DNA from: Calidithermus roseus
GTDB lineage: Bacteria; Deinococcota; Deinococci; Deinococcales; Thermaceae
Length of the DNA stretch: 64,000 nt
NCBI RefSeq assembly: GCF_003574095.1
Contig: NZ_QWLA01000001.1
Coordinates: forward strand, 101,898-165,897
Direction of reading: 5' to 3'
Shown: positions 16,080 through 24,201 of the stretch, piece after piece
How positions within the stretch are numbered: the first letter of the stretch is position 1
Layout: the number at the start of each line of letters is the position of its first letter
The notes under the pieces: generated by a model
Told to the model about the DNA's origin: nothing
The model's database searches: none
What the model saw: the letters and a program-made list of their open reading frames with translations, nothing else
Position numbers and translations under genes: made by a program

Positions 16080-16526
16080 ATGAGGTCGATGAGCGTGCTT
16101 CCGTCGTCGCGGGGAATGGTCCTCGAGGATAGCGCTGAAGGCTTTTGGGAGCGCTTCTCGGCCTATGCCCAGGAGTGGCCCATCGCCCCCGAGCCCGTCG
16201 GGAGTCCGATCCTCGAGCTGCTGACCCCTGCGGGCATCCTCTACACCTTCGACCGGGGGCTCACCCCTACTCCCCGCAGCCCCCTGCGGGTGCTGCTGCA
16301 CGGCGTGGTGGAGGCCGTCGAGGACACTGAAGCCACCGGCTTCAGCCACCTCGGAGGTGGACGCTACGAGCTGCGCGGCCAGGTAGTGCGCGGGCTAGAG
16401 CGGGGGTTCTACCTGTTCGCGGTGGGCCACCCCGAACTGCTCTTCGTGCTGGCCTCGAGCCAACCTCTGCCGCTTGGGCCTTTAGCGGTGCGGCTGGCTC
16501 CCCCTTTGATGGCCTTCCGACCTTAG
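16080..16526 (+). CDS. Uncharacterised 148-residue protein
   Basis: I do not recognise this family. The ATG is supported by AGGAAGTAGG upstream. The protein is acidic at the N-terminus, then mostly beta-strand-like (SPILELLTPAGILYTFDRG, LRVLLHGVVEAVED, GRYELRGQVVRGLERGFYLFAVG, LLFVLASS) with no signal peptide or membrane segment, so it is probably cytoplasmic. It ends 11 bp before the cyclase-ATPase gene on the same strand, so the two are likely an operon and may be partners (inference). Confidence 0.65.
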   Translation: MRSMSVLPSSRGMVLEDSAEGFWERFSAYAQEWPIAPEPVGSPILELLTPAGILYTFDRGLTPTPRSPLRVLLHGVVEAVEDTEATGFSHLGGGRYELRGQVVRGLERGFYLFAVGHPELLFVLASSQPLPLGPLAVRLAPPLMAFRP

Positions 16527-16537
16527 TAACCCTAGCC

Positions 16538-19500
16538 ATGGCCAGCAGCACCTGCCCCCGCTGTGCTCACCCCAATCCGCCGCAGGCGGATTTCTGCGTG
16601 CGTTGCGGCACCCCGCTGCATCCGGCTTATACCCAGGAGCGGCGCTGGGTGACGGTGCTGTTCTTCGACCTCTCGCGCTTCACCGAGTACTTGCTGGCTC
16701 ACCCGCTCGAGGACACCTGGCGCACGGTGGACGGCGCGCTGCAGCAGGCTGCCCAGGAGGTGCGCAACCGGGGCGGCACGGTAGATAAGTTTTTCGGGGA
16801 TGGGCTTCTGGCGGTATTCGGTGCCCAGCGCAGCCAGGACAACGATGCCGAGGCCGCCCTGGAGGCCGCGCGCAGCATGGTGACCTCCAGTCCCCTGCCC
16901 GCACGGGTGGGGGTGGCGAGCGGCTTAGTACTGCGCACCCCTCTGGGTGGGGGCATGGCGGGCGACCAGACCGTGCTGGGTCCTGCAGTCAACCTGGCCC
17001 AGCGCCTCTCGGCGGCAGCTCCGCCCGGCGAGGTGTGGTGCGACGAGGTGACCATACGGCTGGTGCCCCGCGCTCAGGTTGAGGCCATGCCGGCCCAGGT
17101 GCTCAAGGGCTACGCCGAGCCGCTGGCTCCGCTGAGCTATCTGGGCCTGCGCGCCGAGCCTCCCGAGATCGTGGGGCGGGAGTACGAGCTCGAGCAACTC
17201 GCAGCAGCCCTCGAGGCCGTGCAGCAGGGTCAGCCGCGCCGGGTGGTGATTCACGGTCCCATGGGTGTGGGCAAAACTCACCTGGTACAGCACTTCCTGC
17301 GGAGCCTACCCGAGGGGGTGCGAGGGCTCATTGCGCCTAGGGTGGGCAGCAGCACCGCGCTGCGGCAGGCCATCCGGCAGGGCCTCGAGCCCTTCGTCAA
17401 GGGTAGCCTCGCCCAGTGGGTGCAGAGTATGGACCTCAACGAGCCCAGCGAGGCGGCCCTGGCTTACACTCTGGGCCTCATTGACCAGCCCGACCTCGAG
17501 CCCGGCGACCTCGAGCGCTACCTCATCGAGGGCTGGCGGGCCGCGCTGGAGATGCTCTCCCAACAGTCGCCGCTGGTGTTGGTGCTCGAAGACCTGCACT
17601 TCACCGAGCCGGCCATCCTCGAGTTCACCCGCCAGGCCCCCGAGGGGCGGGTGTTGCTGGTGATGACCGCCCGCCGCAACCGCTGGTCGCGCGGTCCCGA
17701 CCTGCAAATCCTCGAGCTCACCCCCCTGAGCCTGCAGGAGTCGCAGCGGCTGGTGCAGCTCTGGCAACCGGGGCTCGAGCCCCGGCGCTCACTCACCCTC
17801 GCGGGCCTGAGCGCGGGCTTTCCCCTGGTGCTGCGAGCTTTGGTCACCCATCCCCAGGGCGAGCCTGAGCCCACCCCCTTCTACCAGCCCCGCCTCGACA
17901 GCCTGCCCCGCCTGGTGCGGCAAGCCCTCTACGCCGTGGCGGTGCTGGGCGACGGCACTCCCAACGAGTTGGTGCGCTTCGTGCTGGGCGACGACATCGA
18001 CCTCTCGCGTCTGGAGGCCGAGGGCTTCGTGGAGATGGGCGAGCAGGGGTTGGAGTTCGCAGTGCCCTTCCTGCGTGAGGCGGTGCTGGGTCACGTCAGC
18101 GCACAGCAGGCCAAGGACTGGCACCTGCAGGCGGCGCGCTGGTACCAGCAGAAGGGTCGGCTCTTCGAGAGCGCGCGGCACCTCGAGGCCGCTGGCGACA
18201 GTCTCTCGGCCTTCCGTTTCTGGCGGCTTGCCGCCCAGCGGGCCTGGGCCGAGATGCAGTACGACCGGGCCTTCGGGGCCTACCGCGAGGCCTTGCGGCT
18301 GGCCGAGGGGAACTTGCAGGCCACCACCGCGCTCGAGATGGCCGAACGCCTGCTGAGCCTGGGACGTTTTGCCGAGGCCAGCGAGATGCTCAATCCCCAC
18401 GCCCCCCTCAACCCCCTGGCCGAAGCTTTGCGAGCTGAAGCCCTCTTCGAGCGCGGAATGGTGGACGAGGCGCTGGCGATCTTCCCGTCCTCGTGCGAGG
18501 AGCCTCGGGCCATCCTGACCAGAGCCCTCCTGATGCCCCAGCTGACCCAGGTCATCCCCGCCGAACTCCCCCAGAACCTCCAACCCCTGGCCTGCTTGCG
18601 GCAGGGTCAGGCTGCGCTGCGCCAGCAGAACTATGCCGAGGCCATCCCCTGGCTCCAGGCCTATCTGCAGACCCCCGAGCCCGCTCCCTACCGCGAGGCC
18701 CTGGGGCGGCTGGAACTGGCCCGGGCCCTGTGGCGTTGCTACCGTCCGGGCGAGGCCCTGCAGGTCTTGCAGGGTTTCACCCCTAACCCCGAACTTCCGG
18801 CTGGCCTGCAACTCGAGGGCCTGTGCGAGCTGGCCGCCTTGCAGATGGACAGTGCCCTCTACCGCCAGACCTACACCACCCTCGAGCTCATGGCCCGTCA
18901 CCTCCAGGGCACCCCTCCCGCTGCCCGAGCCAGGGCCTATGGGGTGCGGCTGCGCTACTTGCTCGAGACTGGCTACGTCGAGGAGGCGGTGCAGTGGGGT
19001 GAGTGGGCTTGCAGCGAGAGCGGCGATGGTTGGCTGCTGGCCCACCTGGCCCTGGCCCACGCCCTGGCCCCCGGCGACGAGCACACCCGAGCGCTCGAGC
19101 GCCTGGCTCAGGGACTGCGCTACGACGACCACCCCGACACCCACGGCCTGATCCAACTGGCCATGGGAATGCGGGCGTGGCACCTGGGCTTCGACCCGCG
19201 CAAAGCCCTCAAGGCGGCCCTGGTCGCGGCCAGGCGGCACCCCAACCCCTGGGTCTATCACCGCAGCCTGCTCACGCTGGGCCTGTACCACAGCGAGCAC
19301 AACCCCACCCGTGCTCTGCACCTCGCCCGACACCTGATGAACCACACCGGCAAAACAGGCTTCACCGCCCTGCACGAGCTGGCCCGGCTCCTGCGGGTTC
19401 AACTGGAGCTGAATCAGGGACGCGAGGTGCTGCACCTGCTGCAATTCCAGCCATCCAACGCTTTTTCCCACGCCTGGCGCACCGCCTTGCTGCGTCGCCT

Positions 19501-19612
19501 GGGGGAAACCGTGCCCGCCTCGCCCCTGCGTGCGGTGGAGGGGTATGGCATCCTCGGAGCCTGGCTCAGGCACTTCTGGCACGCGGGTTCCGCCCCGCCC
19601 CCATCGGCCTGA
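16538..19612 (+). CDS. Zinc-ribbon/class III nucleotide cyclase/AAA-type ATPase/TPR signalling protein
   Basis: This 1024-residue multidomain protein runs: zinc ribbon CPRCAHPN...FCVRCGTPL (about 5-28); class III cyclase (about 33-200) with VLFFDLSRFT and DKFFGDGLLAVFG metal-site aspartates, though many such domains are degenerate; a GREYELEQL linker and AAA/STAND ATPase with Walker A GPMGVGKTH (about 240-248) and Walker B LVLVLEDLHF (about 347-356); then a long helical TPR-like region (about 520-1000). This layout is known as adenylate cyclase-ATPase signal proteins of unknown input. If active, the cyclase makes cAMP or cGMP. It is cytoplasmic with no transmembrane segment. The upstream 148-residue ORF is a likely partner. 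Confidence 0.88.
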   Translation: MASSTCPRCAHPNPPQADFCVRCGTPLHPAYTQERRWVTVLFFDLSRFTEYLLAHPLEDTWRTVDGALQQAAQEVRNRGGTVDKFFGDGLLAVFGAQRSQDNDAEAALEAARSMVTSSPLPARVGVASGLVLRTPLGGGMAGDQTVLGPAVNLAQRLSAAAPPGEVWCDEVTIRLVPRAQVEAMPAQVLKGYAEPLAPLSYLGLRAEPPEIVGREYELEQLAAALEAVQQGQPRRVVIHGPMGVGKTHLVQHFLRSLPEGVRGLIAPRVGSSTALRQAIRQGLEPFVKGSLAQWVQSMDLNEPSEAALAYTLGLIDQPDLEPGDLERYLIEGWRAALEMLSQQSPLVLVLEDLHFTEPAILEFTRQAPEGRVLLVMTARRNRWSRGPDLQILELTPLSLQESQRLVQLWQPGLEPRRSLTLAGLSAGFPLVLRALVTHPQGEPEPTPFYQPRLDSLPRLVRQALYAVAVLGDGTPNELVRFVLGDDIDLSRLEAEGFVEMGEQGLEFAVPFLREAVLGHVSAQQAKDWHLQAARWYQQKGRLFESARHLEAAGDSLSAFRFWRLAAQRAWAEMQYDRAFGAYREALRLAEGNLQATTALEMAERLLSLGRFAEASEMLNPHAPLNPLAEALRAEALFERGMVDEALAIFPSSCEEPRAILTRALLMPQLTQVIPAELPQNLQPLACLRQGQAALRQQNYAEAIPWLQAYLQTPEPAPYREALGRLELARALWRCYRPGEALQVLQGFTPNPELPAGLQLEGLCELAALQMDSALYRQTYTTLELMARHLQGTPPAARARAYGVRLRYLLETGYVEEAVQWGEWACSESGDGWLLAHLALAHALAPGDEHTRALERLAQGLRYDDHPDTHGLIQLAMGMRAWHLGFDPRKALKAALVAARRHPNPWVYHRSLLTLGLYHSEHNPTRALHLARHLMNHTGKTGFTALHELARLLRVQLELNQGREVLHLLQFQPSNAFSHAWRTALLRRLGETVPASPLRAVEGYGILGAWLRHFWHAGSAPPPSA

Positions 19613-19707
19613 GCGCTTTGGGCGTATCATAGGGGTCTGACATCGCGGGGGTGGGGTAAGATCGAACCACACCGCCTCCTCGCCTGGATCCATCCGGGGT
19701 CGCCATT

Positions 19708-21486
19708 ATGGACTTTGACAGCGCCCAAGCGGTCGAGCAGATTCGCTCCCGGCTCCCCATCGCCGAGCTGGTGGGCCGTTACGTGGCGCTCAAGCCAGCG
19801 GGCAAGGGGCGGTACAAGGGGCTGTGCCCCTTCCATCAGGAAAAGACCCCCTCCTTCCAGGTAGACGAGGCCAAGGGCCTGTTCTACTGCTTCGGCTGTA
19901 AGGCCGGGGGCGACCTCTTCGCCTTCTTGCAGAAGATCGAGGGCCTCGAGTTCCGTGAGGCGCTCCTTCGCCTCGCCCGCGAGACTGGCGTCGAGTTGCC
20001 TGAGTTCAGGTCCCAGGGCAAGAAGCGCGAGCTGTACGAGGTGCTGAGCCTGGCCCAGGACTACTTCCGCTCCCACCTCCCCGGCGTTGGACTGGAGTAC
20101 CTCAAAGGGCGCGGCTTGAGCGAGGAGTCCATAGAGAAATTCGGCCTGGGCTATGCCCCGGCGGGCTGGGACGGCCTGCTGCGCTACCTGCAGAACAAGG
20201 GCGTCAGCCCCGAGGAAGCCAGTCAGGCCGGGGTGCTGGCCGAGCGCGACGGGCGTTTCTTCGACCGCTTTCGCAACCGCGTTACTTTCCCCATCCTCGA
20301 CAGCTTGGGCCGCATCGTGGCCTTTACCGCCCGCGCCCTGGCCCCCGAGGACACCCCCAAATACCTCAACTCCCCCGAGACCAGCCTCTTCAAGAAGAGC
20401 CTGCTGCTCTACGGCTACCCCCAGGCCCGCCAGGCCATCCGGGAGAAGGCCCGCGCGATCGTGGTGGAGGGGCTCTTCGACGCCATCGCGCTGCACCAGT
20501 TGGGCTTCGCAGAGACGGTGGCGGTGCTGGGCAGCAGTCTCTCGAGCGAACAGGCCCACCTGCTCAAGCGTCTGGAGGTGCGCGAACTCTACCTCTCCTT
20601 CGACGCCGACGAGGCCGGGCGCAAGGCCACGCTGCAGAGCCTCGAGCTGGAGATCGTCAAGAGCTTTCTGGTTTACTCCGTGGGCCTGGAAGGCGGCAAA
20701 GACCCCGGCGACCTGCTGCTTCTTGAAGACGGAGCCCAGCGCTATGCCTTGGCCTTGCAAAACGCCCTCAGCGAGGTGGAGTTCCGCTTCCAGATCGCCG
20801 CGCGGGGGGTCAACCTGCAAACCCCCCAGGGCAAGCAGCAGGTGCTCGACGCCCTGTTGCCGCGCCTCGTTTCCCCCGACCCGCTGGACAAGGTGGTGAG
20901 TGCGCTCAAGGAGGTGCTGATGAGCCGGCTGCACCTCGAGCCGCGCGTCATCGACGATTACATCCGCAGCCGCGCCGCCCGACCGACCAGCCGCCGCACC
21001 CTCACCCCCAACCCGACTACCGCGCTGGGCCTCTCCCGCCCCGACCTCTCGGAAAAACGCTTGTTGCGTGAGCTGGACGTGATTTCGCTGCTGTACTCGG
21101 TCCCCGATTCCGAGTTCGTGGGCTGGTGCCAGTACGTCGAGGACCATACCTGGCCCCCCGAGGGCAGCCTGCTGTCCGACTTCATGGCGGTGGTCAAGAA
21201 CGGCCAGAACAAGGCCAGGGTGATCCGGCACTTCCAGGAGCGTGGCGAGGGCGACCGGCTCTTCGATGCCCTGATGAAGCGTCCCGAGGAAGCTCCGCAG
21301 GACCTCGAGCACACCCTGCAAACCAGCATGGCCCGGCTGCGCGAGGTCTACTACGAGATGCGCCTGGACAAGCTCAAGGCCCAACTCAGGGCTGCCTCCG
21401 ACCTCGAGGAGGTTCGCGCCCTCACCAAGGACATCCAGGAGGTGCTCCAGGCCATCGAGGCTGAACGCCGGGTATACCGCACCTGA
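19708..21486 (+). CDS. dnaG: DNA primase
   Basis: DnaG makes RNA primers for lagging-strand synthesis. The 592-residue protein has the N-terminal zinc-binding domain (LCPFHQEKTPSF ... FYCFGCKAGGDLFAF, about 37-75), then the catalytic core with the Toprim motif AIVVEGLFDAIALH (Glu near residue 257) and the acidic pair YLSFDADEAGRKATL (near 300), and a C-terminal helicase-interacting region. The length is standard. The ATG at 19708 follows a 95-bp gap after the cyclase gene; no strong Shine-Dalgarno is seen. Confidence 0.96.
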   Translation: MDFDSAQAVEQIRSRLPIAELVGRYVALKPAGKGRYKGLCPFHQEKTPSFQVDEAKGLFYCFGCKAGGDLFAFLQKIEGLEFREALLRLARETGVELPEFRSQGKKRELYEVLSLAQDYFRSHLPGVGLEYLKGRGLSEESIEKFGLGYAPAGWDGLLRYLQNKGVSPEEASQAGVLAERDGRFFDRFRNRVTFPILDSLGRIVAFTARALAPEDTPKYLNSPETSLFKKSLLLYGYPQARQAIREKARAIVVEGLFDAIALHQLGFAETVAVLGSSLSSEQAHLLKRLEVRELYLSFDADEAGRKATLQSLELEIVKSFLVYSVGLEGGKDPGDLLLLEDGAQRYALALQNALSEVEFRFQIAARGVNLQTPQGKQQVLDALLPRLVSPDPLDKVVSALKEVLMSRLHLEPRVIDDYIRSRAARPTSRRTLTPNPTTALGLSRPDLSEKRLLRELDVISLLYSVPDSEFVGWCQYVEDHTWPPEGSLLSDFMAVVKNGQNKARVIRHFQERGEGDRLFDALMKRPEEAPQDLEHTLQTSMARLREVYYEMRLDKLKAQLRAASDLEEVRALTKDIQEVLQAIEAERRVYRT

Positions 21487-21541
21487 AAACCAAAATCAGC
21501 AAGCTCCCCTCATGGCCAAGCTTCCACGGTAGGATAGGGCG

Positions 21542-21949
21542 GTGGAAAGCGAAATCCTCTCCCTCAACGCCGAAACCCTGCGGCTTTTGCTCGAGTTGCC
21601 CGGCATCCAGGCCGAGCGGATCGAGGAAGACCTCTTCAGCATCACCTACCCCACTGGCCTCAAAGCCCGCCTGATTACCTACGGTGACGACCCCCTGCGC
21701 AGCCTGCAGTTGCGGGCGGGGTTCTCGGGATTCAGCAAGATCGAACTCAAGCACATGAACCAGTGGAACAAGCGCTACCGCTTCTCCAAGGCCTACCTCG
21801 ACGACGACGGTGACCCCTTGCTCGAGACCGATCTCGAGCTCACCGGCGTGACCCGCGAGACGGTGGTCAAGTTCGTGCAGAACTTCGACGACCAGTCCAA
21901 CCTGTTCTTCTCCTACCTGCGCATGATCGACGCGGGGATCGTGGAGTGA
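21542..21949 (+). CDS. YbjN-like protein
   Basis: This 135-residue protein starts at GTG 21542 with AGGATAGGG upstream. It has the two-layer YbjN/type III secretion chaperone-like pattern: LRLLLELPGIQAERIEEDLFSITYPTG, the YGDDPLRSLQLRAGFSGF strand and NQWNKRYRFSKAYLDDDGDPLLETDLEL (about 75-102), followed by a helix. YbjN proteins are linked to sensory and stress phenotypes but have no defined biochemical role. It sits 55 bp after dnaG on the same strand. Confidence 0.75.
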   Translation: MESEILSLNAETLRLLLELPGIQAERIEEDLFSITYPTGLKARLITYGDDPLRSLQLRAGFSGFSKIELKHMNQWNKRYRFSKAYLDDDGDPLLETDLELTGVTRETVVKFVQNFDDQSNLFFSYLRMIDAGIVE

Positions 21950-22013
21950 GCTGTCGTGGCTGGGACGGTAGACCTCTGAACGTGCGGTAGGTCCAGGTGA
22001 GACCGGGTCGCGG

Positions 22014-22022
22014 TGCTATACT
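22014..22022 (+). promoter_or_regulatory. Extended -10 promoter for hflX
   Basis: TGCTATACT is an extended -10 (TG-C-TATACT, TATACT at 22017-22022). Expected start is near 22029, 8 bases before ATG 22037, so the leader is too short for a Shine-Dalgarno. It also argues against a start at GTG 22013. Confidence 0.5.
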
Positions 22023-22036
22023 CGAGCCACCAGCTA

Positions 22037-23707
22037 ATGGAGCAAATTTTCGGCAGAACCAACGGTCTCAAACCCAGCGAAAAGAAGCGGCTAGCCAACC
22101 TTTACCGGCGTCGGGTTCCGGCGGATCGCCTCCTGACGGCAGAACTCGCGGGCACCCTGGCGGGGCTTTCGGGGGAGCTCGAGAAGCCGATCAGCCTGCT
22201 CTTCGACCGTAGCGGGCACGTGATCCGGGTGGCAGTGGGGGATGCCAAGGAGGTGCCCATCCCCGAGCGGGCCTACGTCGAGACCCGGCTCTCGGGGTAT
22301 CGCCTCGTACACACCCACCTGGGCGGTGGGGGCCTTTCGCGCCCCGACCTGTCCACCTTGTTCCTGCACCGTCTCGACGTGATCGCCGCGCTCGAGGTCG
22401 AGGGCGGCCAGCCCCGCGTGCTGCACCTTGCCCAGCTCTCCCCGCCCAAAGCCGAGCAGGAGGACTGGCAGATCCTGCCCTCCAGGCCCTACCACGAGTA
22501 CCTCGAGTGGGACCTCGGGGGGGCGGTGAGCGCGCTGGAGGAAGAGCTCTCGCGCCAGGCGCGGGTGCTCGACCTGCAGGACGGCTCGGGGGAACGCGCG
22601 ATTTTGGTGGGCGTGGACCGGGGCGAGGGCACCCAGGCCGAGGTCGATCTGGCCGAGTTGGCTGAGCTGGCCCGCACCGCTGGGGCCATTGTGGCCCACA
22701 AGGAGCTCGTCTACCGTCCGGTGCTCGATGCGCGCTACGTGGTGGGCCGTGGCAAGATCGAGGACTTGCAGAGCAAGGCCTACCACGAGAATGCCGCCAC
22801 CCTGATCTTCGGCCTCGAGCTTTCCCCCGCGCAGGCCCGCGAGCTGGAGGCGGCCACCAGCCTCAAGGTGCTCGACCGCACCCAGCTCATCCTCGACATC
22901 TTCGCCCAACACGCGCGCACCCCCGAGGCCAAGGTGCAGGTCGAGCTGGCCCAGCTCAAGTACCTCTTGCCCCGCCTGGTGGGTCATGGCAAGGACCTCT
23001 CGCGCCTGGGGGGTGGTATCGGCACCCGTGGGCCGGGCGAGACCAAGCTCGAGGTCGACCGCCGCCGCCTGCAAGACCGCATTGCCGAACTCACCCGCAA
23101 GCTGCGGGAGATCTCAGGTCGCCGCCAGGAGACCCGGCGTCAGCGCGAGCGGGCCGGGCTGCCCGTCGTTTCGGTGGTGGGTTACACCAATGCGGGCAAG
23201 ACCACGCTGATGCAAGCCCTGGCCAAGAAGGGCGAGCCGGGCGAGAACAAGCTCTTTGCCACCCTGCGCCCCCTCACCCGCCGGGGCTTCCTGCCCAATT
23301 TGGGCGAGGTGCTCTACACCGACACCGTCGGCTTCATCCGCCACATGCCCGACGAGCTGGTCGAAGCCTTCCGCTCGACGCTGGAGGAACTCCGCGACGC
23401 CGACGTGCTCGTGCACGTCTTGGACGCCTCGCAGGAGGGAGCTCTCGAGCGCTATGCGGTGGTCGAGCAAATCCTGGCGGAGCTCGAGGTGGAAGTGCCT
23501 AGGGTTCTGGTGCTCTCCAAGGCCGACCGGGCCGGTGGGTATGACCTCGAGTTCCTGCGTGAGCGCCTGGGTGGGCTTGTGGTCTCGGCACTGAGCGGGG
23601 CCGGTTTGCCCGAACTCAAGCAGGCCATCGCGGAAAAGCTCATCGCCAAGGGTATGCGCCCGGCAGTCTGGGCGCAAACGGGCTACGTGCCGGATTTCAT
23701 ACCCTAA
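22037..23707 (+). CDS. hflX: GTPase HflX
   Basis: HflX is a ribosome-associated GTPase that rescues or splits stalled ribosomes under stress. The 556-residue protein is longer than the E. coli form because of an N-terminal extension (about 1-190) before the HflX domain (RPVLDARYVVGRGKIEDL). GIGTRGPGETKLEVDRRR is the conserved pre-GTPase motif; the G domain shows VGYTNAGKTT (G1), DTVGF (G3) and SKAD (G4). The start ATG 22037 is preferred over GTG 22013 because a -10 box lies in between. Confidence 0.93.
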   Translation: MEQIFGRTNGLKPSEKKRLANLYRRRVPADRLLTAELAGTLAGLSGELEKPISLLFDRSGHVIRVAVGDAKEVPIPERAYVETRLSGYRLVHTHLGGGGLSRPDLSTLFLHRLDVIAALEVEGGQPRVLHLAQLSPPKAEQEDWQILPSRPYHEYLEWDLGGAVSALEEELSRQARVLDLQDGSGERAILVGVDRGEGTQAEVDLAELAELARTAGAIVAHKELVYRPVLDARYVVGRGKIEDLQSKAYHENAATLIFGLELSPAQARELEAATSLKVLDRTQLILDIFAQHARTPEAKVQVELAQLKYLLPRLVGHGKDLSRLGGGIGTRGPGETKLEVDRRRLQDRIAELTRKLREISGRRQETRRQRERAGLPVVSVVGYTNAGKTTLMQALAKKGEPGENKLFATLRPLTRRGFLPNLGEVLYTDTVGFIRHMPDELVEAFRSTLEELRDADVLVHVLDASQEGALERYAVVEQILAELEVEVPRVLVLSKADRAGGYDLEFLRERLGGLVVSALSGAGLPELKQAIAEKLIAKGMRPAVWAQTGYVPDFIP

Positions 23708-23743
23708 CTGAGGTTTTGCCCCTGGAGAGCAGGGTACAGCTCC

Positions 23744-23780
23744 TACATCTTGCGTTTGGCGTACGACCCCCTACTCAATA
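23744..23780. repeat. Short heptad array between hflX and acyP
   Basis: CATCTTG, CGTTTGG, CGTACGA, CCCCCTA units in 7-bp phase resemble the 13.3-kb array with fewer GACGTA units. It reaches the acyP stop codon at 23775. Confidence 0.6.
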
Positions 23781-24041
23781 CGTCAGAAACCCCCTGAGCC
23801 CCGTGGCTTCGCTCCACTGCACCTCGACCTGCTCGACTCTGGCGAGGCGAGGGCCTTGGCGCAGGAAGCGCAGGAACTGCTCGAGGTCTTCCTTGGGGCC
23901 TTCGGCTACGACTTCCACCCGGCCATCGCGGAGGTTTTCGGCGTAACCGCTCAGGCCGAGTTCCTGGGCTTTGCGCTGGGCGAAGGCTCGGTAGCCTACG
24001 CCCTGTACGTTTCCGCTGACCAGGGCCACAATACGGGTCAT
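23775..24041 (-). CDS. acyP: Acylphosphatase
   Basis: This 88-residue enzyme hydrolyses acyl phosphates. The full signature is present: [24 protein letters not shown], with the catalytic Arg in GYRAF and the Asn in [15 protein letters not shown]. Length and motifs are normal. Convergent with hflX and divergent from tamB. Confidence 0.95.
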   Translation of the reverse strand: MTRIVALVSGNVQGVGYRAFAQRKAQELGLSGYAENLRDGRVEVVAEGPKEDLEQFLRFLRQGPRLARVEQVEVQWSEATGLRGFLTY

Positions 24042-24070
24042 GAGGTCAGCCTAAGGTCTTGCCTGGGACT

Positions 24071-24101
24071 TTGACAAATGCGCCTATAACTTCCCTACAA
24101 T
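24071..24101 (+). promoter_or_regulatory. Candidate tamB promoter
   Basis: TTGACA (24071-24076), a 19-bp spacer and TACAAT (24096-24101) precede tamB. The spacer is longer than ideal. The segment between acyP and tamB is AT-rich relative to its surroundings. Confidence 0.4.
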
Positions 24102-24201
24102 CTGCGTTCACGTAGCACACAGAAGAAATTGGCTATCATGAGCGTTGGGTTCTCCGGCGGGAGCAACGCCAGCCGAACAAATCGCTGAAAGTTGGAGAAG
24201 G

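Noticed and set aside
19627..21384. 585-codon open frame antisense to dnaG
   Set aside because: Composition is shadow-like and dnaG has every expected motif in the plus strand.
24138..24188. Possible 16-codon leader peptide before tamB
   Set aside because: No SD, no attenuator hairpin or codon run that would suggest attenuation. Its overlap with the long frame is probably chance.
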